This document shows positions 12,036 through 22,400 of a stretch of 64,000 nucleotides of DNA, piece after piece. Source of the stretch: Strigops habroptila (taxonomy: Eukaryota > Chordata > Aves > Psittaciformes > Psittacidae); contig NC_044289.2 of NCBI RefSeq assembly GCF_004027225.2, positions 9,403,761 through 9,467,760 on the forward strand, given 5' to 3'. The notes beneath the pieces are model-generated. The model was not told the DNA's origin. It made no database searches and worked only from the letters and a program-made list of their open reading frames with translations. Position 1 is the first letter of the stretch. The number at the start of each line of letters is the position of its first letter. Made by a program: the position numbers and the translations under genes.

Positions 12036-12305
12036 GAAAGCAAAGGGGGATGCGGGGAGGAGGAGAGGACGCGGGGGGCCCCCCCGGCAGAGAGTCAGGC
12101 TGCCGCCGTCGGGGTGGGGGCTGTGTGGGGGGCTCCGGACCCGGCCTCAGCCTCCGGCGCTGGGCACGGCCCCCGGCTGCGCTGCCCACCGGGGCTGGGT
12201 CAGGTCCTGCGGCGCGGCGGGGCTTCACCGCTCCGGGAGCTGCGGCGGGAGCTGGCGCGTCTCCTCCGGACCATCTGGTTCTGGGTCCCGTGTCCTAAAG
12301 TCTCT
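12036..12305 (-). other. CEBPB: CEBPB 5' UTR (inferred)
   Basis: GC-rich leader of about 270 bases between the LAP* start and the transcription start expected about 27 bases downstream of the TATA box. The cap site is inferred. A palindromic GGAAAGTTCC lies at 12312-12321, next to the inferred start. Confidence 0.5.
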
Positions 12306-12331
12306 GACTTAGGAAAGTTCCTTTCCCCGGT

Positions 12332-12372
12332 TATTTATAGGGGCGGTGGATCCCATAGCAACAGGCGCGTCA
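12332..12372 (-). promoter_or_regulatory. CEBPB: CEBPB core promoter: TATA box, RFX-like half site, CRE half site
   Basis: Reading on the minus strand, a TATAAATA box occupies 12339-12332. Just upstream is GTTGCTATGG (12362-12353), similar to an RFX/X-box half site. Further up is TGACG (12372-12368), a CRE half site. Mammalian CEBPB has CREB-bound CRE-like sites in the same place just above its TATA box, so conservation of architecture is likely. Confidence 0.7.
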
Positions 12373-12679
12373 CCGCCTGGCCGCCTGCCACGCTGCACGC
12401 TCAGTAACTGCCGGCCCCGGCCCCGGCCGCGGCCCCGGAGGAGGCTCCCGGGGCGGGTGTGCCGGTGCGGTGCCCGCCGGGCCGCCGCGCTGCGGACGGG
12501 GCTCCGCCGTGGAGCGGGGAAGCGGGCGGCCGGGCCCCGCCGGAGCGGCAGGAGCGGGGGGACCGGGGGACACGCACACGCGTGTGCCGGGACGGTGCCG
12601 CCGGCTTCGTGCCCGCGGGGGCTCCGTCCTTCGCGCGCGGGAGCGGGCTCGGGGCTGGCGGCGCTGCCGAGGTGGTGGG

Positions 12680-15600
12680 TGCGGGTCCCGGCTGCGCCCC
12701 TGTTCCCTTGGGAAATAGAGGCAATGAGGGATTTTCCCCAGCCCCTTAGGTGAGGCAGGGGAAAGGTTGCAAACAGACAGATCCCGTTATTCTCTGTCCC
12801 GTGCTTGCCTGAGTCAATCCCAGGGGCAGGCAGCGCCATCCATCTGGATGGGCACAGAGTGAAGCAAAGAGGGGTCGGAGCAGGGTATGGGGCTGCTGCA
12901 GGCCTCCTCCTGCACGCCAGCAGCAAAAGAGTCGAGCAAACCCAGAGCTCCCCTTGCCATCTCTTCGTGCTGGGATTATGGCCTTAAAGTTTGTCTTGGC
13001 ATATTTGCTTTGCATGATATGGTGCAACTGTCAGGGTACACGAGCGATAGGGAATCAAAGAGGACTGACTGTATCCCACACAATTCAGAAGGGAACTGAG
13101 ATACGTGCATAGAAACATGGAATCCAAATGTTTTTAGAATCGTGGGTTAAGTTTGGGAAGGAAAACTGAATCTTGATGTCCGTTTTAATTAAAGACACCC
13201 ACCTTGGGAATCAAACTTATATTTTCACTCTCTTACTCCCACATTTACCTGTCTACAAGCTGGTGATTCATCCCCAGAATAAAGGACATTAATTTAAAAC
13301 AAAACATATAATTAAAGGAAGTAGGAGTGTCCTTCGCCTCAGTAAAGAAGACCCAGCACTGCAGGGAAAATGACATTGCCTCTTAGAATAATGTGAAGCA
13401 ATCCTGCGGTGTGGGAAATATTGTAACGTTAAGCCAGAGGAACAGGTATTGCATTATACGATTCAAACAGTCAACTGTTCATAATGTCCAAACCTCAGAA
13501 CTTTGAAAAGAGGAAGAATTCAAGAATCAGTCAGTGGATCATCAGACTTTTTCTCACTTTATTTTTAATTTGGTTTTTTTTTTTTTCCACGTTTTAAAAG
13601 GATTTTTTCAATTTCCATAGCAGAAGTACCCTAACAGGTTTTCAGGCTTCAAATAGTTCTACTTCCATCTTTATCTACCAAGTTGATCTTTGGTGAATGC
13701 ACCGGAGATTAAATTGGAGCTGGGCCTGGCCAGAGCGCTGGGTCTGGAGGCTGGAGTCGGAGCCCATACCTTCATAAATACAACCATCTGTATTGGGTGC
13801 AAATACTGGCAAGTCGCAGTGAGCCAGGGCTTGTTCTTCTGGCTGTTTACTCCCTTGTTCTGTGCCTTTATCCTGCATTCTGATCTGGCAGTTACCTCCA
13901 GCCACTGCCCTAACTGGCCCTTGCAACCGAACTCTTGAAAGTCGGCCTCATGTGCTTCCTACCTCCCAGACATGTCAGGGACCCAGAGCAGAAGGTCTCC
14001 TGCTGTGGTGACCTGCTAAAACGTGTGATTGGTCTTTCTCGGCATTACCCTGCCAGGTCTCCAGCTCGCCACTGCTGTTGGATAAAGTTGAGCACTAAAA
14101 CTGGTTGCTAACTTTCCTGGGGAGTTTTTCCGAGATACTTTTGGAGATCTCAGTTTGCCCTCTTCAAGTTTCTGCCCTATCCTCCCCTGCTATGCAGCAA
14201 AGAGTTGTACTGCTGCCTGGGCTGATCTTCCCTAAAAAAATACAATGTCTGTGCAACTGTCATGTGAAACAGATTATATCAGGGATGGTGTGGCCCACAC
14301 CTCGCTTCCAGGCCAGTGCTGAGTAATCCTGTAGTCACTGAGATCACACGTCAGCCGGGGTGGTAATTGAGGTTGGATGCCCAGCTTGTCCCCTCCTTCC
14401 CTTCTCCCCCCTCACCTCCCTGCTGTACCTGGATCTCTTTAAACTTCCTCCAGCTCACCTCAAACCCCAGCATCCAGTCTCATGGAGCCAACGTCCGTTC
14501 TCAGCTTCTCATGGGAACCTTGTCGGTGGGTCTAACCACTTATCCAAAACCCTGGCATTCGGCAAGCAGGTTCTGAGCTAACTCTGGTCTCTCGTAAATT
14601 GTTTCTGCACTTGTCATAACAAATGCATGGCCAGAAACGGGGTTTTTGGAATGGGAACAGGTGCAGAGTGAGGCTCGCACCATGAGGGTTGGGGGGAGGC
14701 CTGGTCGCACTGAGCTCTGTCTCTTGGCCTGGCTACATGTGCAGGGGCTGCTAATAATCATCCTGGAAAACTCCTCAGAGAGATGCTTTAGATAGGAGAG
14801 TAGATGCAGAGATTCCTGGTGAAGGGATCCAGGCACTGCTGTGAAAAACCCGAGGGCAGCAGGTTTGCTCTGTCTCCCAGCGGAGTCATTTTGAGTAGAA
14901 AGGCAGCACTTCTGTGAAAAGCACCTTCTTCCTAGTGATTCCACGATTTCTTTGTTTCAGAACTAGTCAGCTGAGGAAGAAGACTGCATAACTCACAGAT
15001 TACTTAGTAAGAACATAAAACATACTTGAGCAGAAAAAAATCTGATGCAATAGGATCCAGATCCCTCTACATTCATGTGAGAAACAATGTAGACACTGGG
15101 AGGGTAACAGAAGGATACCAGAAAAGGTGGAGGGGAGAATCTCGTCCTCGCTGCTCATTTCTGTCATGAATTAAATTCTGCTCTCCAGTTTCTCTTTTGT
15201 ACTGTAAAAGCCAAAACTTTCCAGCTCCAGGCTCAGACCTACGATAAAACATTGCAAAGGCATTTTCTGCCTGAAAATGGTCTTCTTTTCCAGGATTTTT
15301 TGCAAGCTTTCCAGTTCATGCGCTCCAGGTCTACAGCAGTTGTCCCTGGAAGGACACCAGCTTTGGGGAGAGCCTATTGGTTTACTGGGGATGGCTCAAA
15401 CACTGAAGTGTTTATAAGGTCTGTGGACTGAGGACCATACCCTAGAAAAAGACTGTCTGCAATTTCTGATGCTTCTTGCTGCAGACCTGTCTCACGTATT
15501 ATTTCCCTTGCAGTAGCTCTTAGAAGATCAGTAAGATGAGGGCTGTGTCACATTAAGCCCTGTGTGAGCACAGCCTCTTATCCTGCCCTGCAGAGCAAAA

Positions 15601-17640
15601 CAACATGCATGGGCAGAAGAGGGGCAAAGAGGAAAGAGGTTTATGCCAGAAGTTGGCAGTTGCATCGATGAACAAGGTGCTGTAGGCAGTGTGCTGGAGG
15701 TGAGCTGAAGAGGAGAACATGAGGGGTTCCAGAGCGGAGCGGTCTCCACGCAAACAGGCAGGCTGGGAGAGAGCACAGAGGTGGTGTGGGAAAGTCTCGG
15801 GGGGGTAGGAGGGGACCTTGCCTGAAAGACTGGCTTAAGTGGAGCGATGTTGCAATAAGGGCTGCAAAACAGAGAAGTAAAATTGAAATTTATTTCTGAG
15901 CATGTTGTGAGCTCTGTTTGCTCCTCTTCCTAGCCCCAGGTACCTCTTTATACAGCTGCACACCTTATGCCAACAACAGCTCCTAAGTTGTACCTGGCAG
16001 AGGCCAGATTTCAATCTATTGCTTTCCACTTGCCATTCTCTGCTGTAAAAAAGCAGCACTTATGAAATGTCAGGCAGGGACAATGTCTCAACTTGGAGAG
16101 AGGTTGGCTCTCCTTCCGTCTCCCCCAGCTCTGAGACCAGCCTCAAGACTTTGCCTCATTTTAACATAAGAACTGATTGCCACATTCTTTCCTCTCTTCC
16201 GAAACCACAGCAGCGATACTCTGCCTTGCAGTCTCCAGTGGCGGGGAGCTCCCCAGGCGCTCGCAGGCCATGTCTCCTGGCCTCCTTCACTTCTTTTGTT
16301 AGAGATCAGAGTCCTCCCCCTCCCTAAGTGCTCCCTCGCCCCTTGTTTCCATGTGACATGGTGATGCTCGGGTATTTGTTGGTCTTCTGCTGATTTTCTG
16401 CTCACCTCTGACCTAGCATTTGCAGCGCTGCATTGCTCAATCCCACTTATCTACATGTTGCTCTTTGCCCTACGGTGCTGCAGAGACGACACCTGGAGAT
16501 TGGCACCGCTGCCTGCAGCCGGTGGGACAACATGAGCAAAATACCTTCCCCGACCAGACGGAAAATTTTCCAGAGTGAATTGGAGGTCAGAGCACCCACA
16601 CTGCGGCTCTGCAAGAGACAGAAAAGGAGGAAGAGCCGGAGTCCACGCCAGCACCCCCGGAACGGGACAGTGACAAAGCAGAAGCTACAGTCTCCAGTCC
16701 TGTGTCACAGAGAGTCATGCTAAAGCCATTTGGCTGGCAACACATGGGCTGTCTTTCCAAGCAGGGACTGTAAGAGTTGACTTTGTGTTTTATGAGTAGC
16801 CTGTTCCCTTGTATTCCAAAAAAAATTGGCAAAGAAGTTGCTGTCCACCAACTTTCCAGAAGTTCTCCGTAGTTGTCTGACATTTCCTGGGCAATTGTGG
16901 CCTCCTACTTTGATGAATTTGTTAAGATCATGTATTAATGTTTTTTTCTAGCATATCCAAGCTTTTGAAAGATCCATCAAGGGAACAGGAATTCTGTCCT
17001 TCCAGGATACCCTGCCAAGTGTCAGAAGTTCCCAGTACAGAACTTGGGAATTGATTTAGGCAGTTTCTAAAAGAGAAGAGCTGTTCAGAGGTGCTGAGGC
17101 TGCAGGCCGGGTAGCTGGGACTCCATGGTGTGTATTGCTGGGGTGACATAAACCAAGGGAGGTCTTAGAGAGGGTGTCAGGAGAGTGGGCTTAAGAAACA
17201 AGATTTTTCTTCATTAAAAGCAGTAAGGTCCATGCCCTAGAGTGTACAAATACTTTCTTTCCCCTCTGCTCTCATCTTGTGTCAAGCACTATGGGGAAAG
17301 TGGGGCTGCCAGGGGATCAGTTAGGACTTGTTGGTGTGAGTCCTGGCACCTAAGAGCAGCCCCTGGGCTGGTCTGTGCCATCTGGCAGCTGGCCTTGGTG
17401 GACTGGGTACCAGGCGGGGATAGCCACGGTGTCCCGTCCTCCGCACACCTTGCTTCTTGGTCCCTGTCATCTCCCTGTCTTTGCATTTACAGATTGAGAT
17501 GGGAGCCGTAGGAGTGGCTATTCCTGCTCTCCCACCCACTGACACTTTCCCATGCCAGAGAGAGCCCAGCAAGGGAGCTGCAGCCAGTTTCTGCTCCCTT
17601 TGTGCCTTGTGGCGCGGGAAGAGGCTGGAATTGCGTAAGT
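12680..17640. other. Intergenic region upstream of CEBPB
   Basis: About 5 kb between the CEBPB island and the next GC-rich patch. I see no recognisable coding exon, tRNA or classical repeat here. Open frames such as 16433-16723 are basic, low-complexity and without known family features. One perfect AP-1 heptamer is at 12810-12816. This interval may contain enhancers, but nothing more specific can be supported. Confidence 0.5.
12810..12816. promoter_or_regulatory. AP-1 consensus site upstream of CEBPB (candidate)
   Basis: A perfect TGAGTCA lies about 470 bp upstream of the CEBPB TATA box. AP-1 input to CEBPB would fit its inflammatory induction, but a single seven-base match is weak evidence. 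Confidence 0.35.
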
Positions 17641-18010
17641 GAGGGCCGCAGGGGAGAGAGGTGAGCCTCGAGAGTGCCCTGCACCGACGGGCCGGTCCTG
17701 GTGGTGGGCAGCAATCAGGTCTGTAGGAACTCGAGGCGGCCTGGCAGGTGCCAGCCACAGGGTGAAGCAGTGCCCAGGGCTGTGCCGGCGGGGATCGGTG
17801 TCCCCGTGTCCCCGTCCCGGGGTGGCTGCGGTTGAAGGGGGGTCACGGCAGCGCGGGGCGGGCACCAAGCTTCGCACCCAGCCCGCGCCTCCCGCCCGGC
17901 CCGCCCGTCACCGGGCTTTGGGCGCCACCTAGCGGCCTGCGGCGGGGCCGGGGCGGGGCCAGGGGCGGGAACCGGAGCTTCCCGCGCAGTGGCGGGGCCT
18001 GTCGTTTCCC
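17640..18010. other. Orphan CpG-rich patch
   Basis: A local GC- and CpG-rich segment with several GGGGCGGGG Sp1-type boxes around 17944-17968, separate from both neighbouring promoter islands. No coding exon is recognised. It contains a CTCF-like motif at 17921-17935. It could be an unannotated non-coding promoter, an insulator or an enhancer island. Confidence 0.5.
17921..17935 (-). promoter_or_regulatory. CTCF-like motif, minus orientation
   Basis: On the minus strand the sequence reads CCGCTAGGTGGCGCC. It matches the CTCF core CCASYAGRKGGCRS at 13 of 14 positions, with G for A at position 3. CTCF binding is inferred from motif quality only. Confidence 0.55.
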
Positions 18011-18127
18011 GATACAGCCCTTATCGCCCCAAAGAGCCAGGGTTTCCTGCGGAATTACTCTCTTAATGCAGAGCTCTGTTCGGAGTCTCAGCCTCCTTGT
18101 CCTAAATGCAGAACCATGGAACCATGG

Positions 18128-18213
18128 TGTGGTTTGGGTTTGGGTTGGAAGAGACCTTAAAGATCATTCAGTTCCCTGCCACGGGCAGGGGCACCTTCCG
18201 CTGGTAGACTCCA
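18128..18213 (-). repeat. CR1 LINE 3' end fragment, minus orientation
   Basis: The hallmark antisense CR1 tail is visible: 'tttgggttggaagagacctt', 'aaagatcattcagttcc', 'ctgccacgggcaggg' and 'caccttccgctggtaga'. It faces the plus-oriented copy that follows about 150 bp downstream. Confidence 0.85.
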
Positions 18214-18365
18214 GTGGAGCTCCAAGAGCTGGCACAACCATAGTGCCACCAAACACTGAGAAAGGGTGAACCGCAGTGGTCTGGCACCGCATGGGCACAG
18301 TGACTGGTGGAAACACCATCCTGAAAGTGAAGCCAGGTGTCAGGAAACCTACTGGTGACCCGGCA

Positions 18366-18585
18366 CAAGTGTCACCTCTGAGGGTGCTGAGGCACTGGCA
18401 CAGGGTGCCCAGAGAGGCTGTGGCTGCCCCATCCCTGGCAGTGTTCAAGGCCAGGTTGGACACAGGGGCTTGGAGCAACCTGCTCTAGTGGAAGGTGTCC
18501 CTGCCTGTGGCAGGGGGTTGGGACTGGATGAGCTTTAAGGTCCCTTCCAACCCAGACTGTTCCATGGTTCTATGATTCTATGATC
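18366..18585 (+). repeat. CR1 LINE 3' end fragment, plus orientation
   Basis: A CR1 tail closely similar to the copy at 3.4-3.6 kb, running from the 'gagggtgctgaggcactgg' block to a terminal 'ttctatgattctatgat' octamer repeat. It forms an inverted pair with the fragment at 18128-18213. Confidence 0.92.
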
Positions 18586-18918
18586 AGGCACCTGGTTTAT
18601 TATTTCACCCACTGCAAACGGACCAATTTTAAATGTTTAAGTAAAATCTGTTTAATTATTGAAACACTTTTTATTTTAGCGCCATTTTATCTGATACCCA
18701 GATAAGTCTGTTGCAGAAACACTACGCACTATAGTACTGAGACATTGTGTGGGGCTTTCTCTTCCACCCTGGGGTGTGTGTCTTTGGGGCCGCCGGTGAG
18801 CGGTTTGCCCGCGGCCGTGGAGCACCGCTGGGTCACCAGCGAAGGCAGCGCCGTACCGGCACGTTACCGGGCCGCGGCCGTGCCCGCCGGCGCGCCCCGC
18901 AGCGCCGGGGCAGCCGCG

Positions 18919-18932
18919 CCGCCAGGGGGCGC
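18919..18932 (+). promoter_or_regulatory. CTCF-like motif, plus orientation
   Basis: CCGCCAGGGGGCGC matches the CTCF core CCASYAGRKGGCRS at 13 of 14 positions. Together with the minus-strand motif at 17921-17935 it forms a divergent pair about 1 kb apart between CEBPB and PEDS1. Confidence 0.6.
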
Positions 18933-19046
18933 GCAAGGCACGGGCCGGGGATGCCGCTGCGGGGCCCGCACCGCCCAGCGCCAGCTGCCGCCCGCGGGGC
19001 GGGGCGCGGCGCCTCCAGCTGCGCCGCCGAAGCCTGCCGCCACGCC

Positions 19047-19082
19047 ATTGGCTCCTCCGCGCCGGGCGGCGCTGCCCATTGG
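19047..19082 (-). promoter_or_regulatory. PEDS1: Paired inverted CCAAT (NF-Y) boxes of the PEDS1 promoter
   Basis: Two ATTGG motifs, at 19047-19051 and 19078-19082, sit 31 bp apart, about three helical turns. They lie roughly 245-280 bp upstream of the chosen PEDS1 start codon. The region has no TATA box, which fits a TATA-less CpG-island promoter driven by NF-Y and Sp1. Confidence 0.6.
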
Positions 19083-19326
19083 CCCGGCGGCAGGGCGGTG
19101 GCGCTGGCGATAGGCGGGAGGCGGTGCCGGGGCGTGGCTAGCCGCGCCCGCCCGTCCCCCGTCCGCCCGTCCCCCGTCCGCCCCCCCCCGCAGCGGCGCG
19201 GCGCGGCCCCATTTCCCGATGCTGCCGCGGGCCGCAGCGCTGCCGCCGGGCGCCTCGCCGGGGCCTGGGCGCCGCCCGCCGCCGCCCGCCGGCCTCCGGG
19301 AGCCGCAGCCGCCGCGGGGCCCGGCC

Positions 19327-19471
19327 ATGGCGAGCGCCGGCGCCGCCGACAGCGTCCGGGCGGAGGCGGCGGGGCCGCAGGCGGAGGCCGCGGAAGAGCC
19401 CGAGGGCGGCAGCCGGCGGTGGGGCGCGCAGCACGCCGGGGCCCGCGAGCTGGCCGAGCTCTACTCCCCAG
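19327..19471 (+). CDS. PEDS1: PEDS1 coding exon 1
   Basis: Encodes residues 1-48 plus one base of codon 49. The start ccggccATGGcg has a strong initiation context. The donor is ccccag|gtgagc. The end of the exon encodes [17 protein letters not shown], the first conserved block. Confidence 0.93.
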
Positions 19472-22400
19472 GTGAGCGCGGCGGCGGGAGCAGCGCGGCG
19501 GGTCCCCGCGGGAACGGACCCCCCAGGCCCGGCTCCCCTCGGCCAGTCCCGGCGCGGCGCCGGGGAGCCCCGGGTTAGCGAGGCGGCCCGGGGCTGTCGG
19601 CGGTGGGATGCCGCACGCTGGTGGCCTGCGCAGAGCGGGAGAGCGCGGCTGGCTCAAGCAGGGCTTGGAAGGGGCCGCGCTGCTGGGGTGGGGGTTTTGT
19701 AACGAGAACCTGCCCGGAGGGAATGCTCTGCCCTTTGGACACACACACAGCCTTCACCTTCCCATCTCAAGGCAGACTAACTCGGTTGCTACACAAAGTA
19801 ACAATAGAAGCTTTCATTTCAGGATACTTAGTGGCTACTCTGAGATACTCGCTCCTGGCATCTCAGAACGGGGCGGGGGGATGTTTGGGGTTTCGATTTG
19901 ATCTTCCTGAGGCTTGCTGTTTGTCAGCGCTCGGTAAAGCCACAGCAGCTCTGGGATTGTGCCATGGAAATAACTGCAAGCTCCTTATAATGAAATATGT
20001 CGTTTGTCTTTAGCTGTGAGCAGTGCCAGGTATTCCTGTCACTCATTCCCTGGTGAAGGATTGGGAAAGGGAAGCTGAGTTTTCAGCATCTTGTGGTTTT
20101 CAGCAGGTCAGCTGAACGTCTTAGCTTGCACGTTCAAGGCCGTTACTGCAAAAGCAGGAGTTCTTACTTGCACAGAGCCAAGTAATGATAAGAAAACAAA
20201 GGTATCCTTTAGTTCGCCTGTTTTCTAGACTGTTCAGGGCAAATCTGCCCATTTCAGCTTGCATTGGTCACCTCTTCCTTGCCCTGAGAGAAGGTGGCGT
20301 GTGATCTCTGTTGGCTGGTCTAGAGACATAGATCTGATCCAGGTGGTGACCAGTTCCTGTGCTTTACACAAAAGCAATCAGTGACTTTAGGATTACACTG
20401 TGCTCTTGCCCATAAGGAAAATATTTTCCTCCCCAAATAACTTGCTGCTCTTATCTTCAGCTGTAGATATAAGTTCCTGGGAAGTCTGTGAGGCAGCGTA
20501 TGCATAGTGATACCCGTCAGCAGTGAGCTGTGCTTGTAGATTAGATGTGCATTTTTTTTCTGGTATTACATAAATAACTTACATAAACAATGTCAGAATA
20601 TGTGTTACGGTGGAAGCACATGATGTTGAACTACTGAATTCTTAAGAACAGGGATTACATATAATTGCACAGAGCGAATATGACTCTGCAGTATTTCCAC
20701 AATTTCTTTAAGCATATGCTTGGTGGCTTTGGCACCTTATTCCTTCATATGGGACATACTTTTAAACTCAAGTGCATCCCTGGCAGTGTTCAAGGCCAGG
20801 TTGGATGGGGCTTGGAGCAACCTGGTCTAGTGTGAGGTGTCTCTGCCTTTGGTGGAGGGTTGGAACTGGGTGTGCTTTAAGGTGTCTTCTAACCCAAACC
20901 ATTCTAGGAGCCAAACACAAGCTGTCGGTGCTGACTCTGCTCCTTTGGCTGATTTGCCCTCCCAGCCTGTCCAGAGCTGGGCCTGCATTTCTGGACTTGG
21001 GTATCTCCAGACAGTCACCTTGGGATCCCCGTGTTCAAAGTACAGAGGTGTTTGCATAGACTGAACTCATGGGACCTGCTAGTAAGGAGCGAGTGTTTCC
21101 CCACAGTCAGCTAATTGTTCCATGAGGATCTACCCACTTAGCTCCTCTAATCAGGGTGTGGTTTTCTTATGCAGGGAGCATTAATTAACTCTTACTTTCA
21201 TTACTCCAGGGATCTCTTTATAGTTTCCCACATTGTCACTTGATGCTGTCTTGAAATATGCTTGTTCTTGTGTCTTAATTTAATTTTGAGATTCTCTGCT
21301 GCTGCAGAGGATGTTGGTTTATATACTTATGGCCTGTAAAAGTCTTTGTTCACATTGCTTTAAAATATTGCATTGTAGGCACATTGAAGAGAACACTGAT
21401 CCTCTTCCAGTGTTCCTAGCTTCCTTTTCGCTGCATGGGATAGTTGAGAAGAGGGACTTGATTTAGCATTTAAGAGGAGAAATTTGATCAGGCAGTAGGT
21501 CAGTGTAGTGGAGTAGTAGGAAAGAAGCTCCTGTCCTGAACACGTGCCAGACATGTGAGTGTGCCTCTGCTCCTGTGAGAGGATGTGCACCTTGCAGACA
21601 GTCCTTACTGATTGCTTCCCTGCGTTTGCTATGCCTCACACTGGGGTGGTACAAAGTGTCTAAGGCTGTGAGAGGGAATAGGAATGGTCAGTGGGGTTAT
21701 AAACTGCTCTGGAAAGCCCTGGGTGAGGGACAGCTGTGCTGTCTGGCCCCTGAAATAGGTGAAGACTGCTCCCTCTGCTCCTGAGCACATTAAGAGCTAA
21801 CTACAGCCAGGGCCCTGCTGGGCCAACGTGACAGCTCAGATCTTCTTGGATTTAGGCATTAAAGATCTGTTTCTGATGACTTAATCCATGCGGGTCTTGC
21901 ACTGAGTGTTCTCTTGCTCTTGGCATCAGTGTCTTGTGAGGATCTAGCAGTGATTGACAGGCAGAAGCTTTCTGCTGCTAATCTGAATGTTCAAAGTATT
22001 ACCATACTCTGAGATGTCTCTTTTTATAGGCAATAAATGAGGGGATTGTAGAGGTATGTAGTAGTACAGCAAGGTACAAGAGAGAATTTGTGCTTGATCT
22101 TTCTCTTTGCTTATTCTGTCTCTTGTCATCAGAATGGTTGAGACGTCATAGCCTTCTGCCTGGGAGCCTAAGTGTGTGTGTATGTATATATAAAATGTAC
22201 TTATATATGTACTTATATACATACATATATACATACATATATATGTATACATATATATGTACTTATACACATATAAGTAAGTATGTATATAAGTAAGCAA
22301 GCAAGCTTCAAAAATATACCTGAAATGTTAGGAAAGCAGTTCTAGGGCCAGCAAAATACAGGATGATGCTTTTTCCTGTGAGCACCACAGCTTTATTTAC

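Larger units (their letters stand above)
10760..12680. other. CpG island covering CEBPB
   Basis: An abrupt change from AT-rich flanks to very GC-rich, CpG-dense sequence that spans the whole CEBPB coding exon, its 5' UTR and its promoter. The island explains the many long open frames on the opposite strand, which are compositional shadows and not genes. Confidence 0.85.
18780..19600. other. CpG island at the PEDS1 promoter and first exon
   Basis: A sharp rise in CpG and GC content from about 18780 to 19600, containing paired inverted CCAAT boxes, a CTCF-like motif, the 5' UTR and coding exon 1 of PEDS1. Long open frames on both strands here are GC shadows. Confidence 0.85.

Noticed and set aside
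12312-12321. GGAAAGTTCC as an NF-kappaB or STAT site at the CEBPB start
   Set aside because: It departs from both consensus motifs and is a short palindrome, so I mention it only within the 5' UTR entry and do not call a binding site.
11610-12407. A 265-codon open frame on the plus strand opposite CEBPB
   Set aside because: It is a GC-driven shadow of the CEBPB coding and promoter sequence. It is glycine/arginine/alanine-rich, has no family motif, and overlaps a certain gene.
16433-16723. A basic 96-codon open frame between CEBPB and PEDS1
   Set aside because: No resemblance to known proteins, no codon or splice support, and comparable chance frames occur throughout the intergenic DNA.
18833-19744. 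A 303-codon open frame on the minus strand at the PEDS1 CpG island
   Set aside because: It crosses the PEDS1 promoter and exon 1, has Pro/Arg/Ala low complexity typical of CpG-island shadows, and shows no recognisable domain.
22090-22300. Tyr/Ile-rich open frames on both strands
   Set aside because: They are translations of the TG/TA microsatellite.
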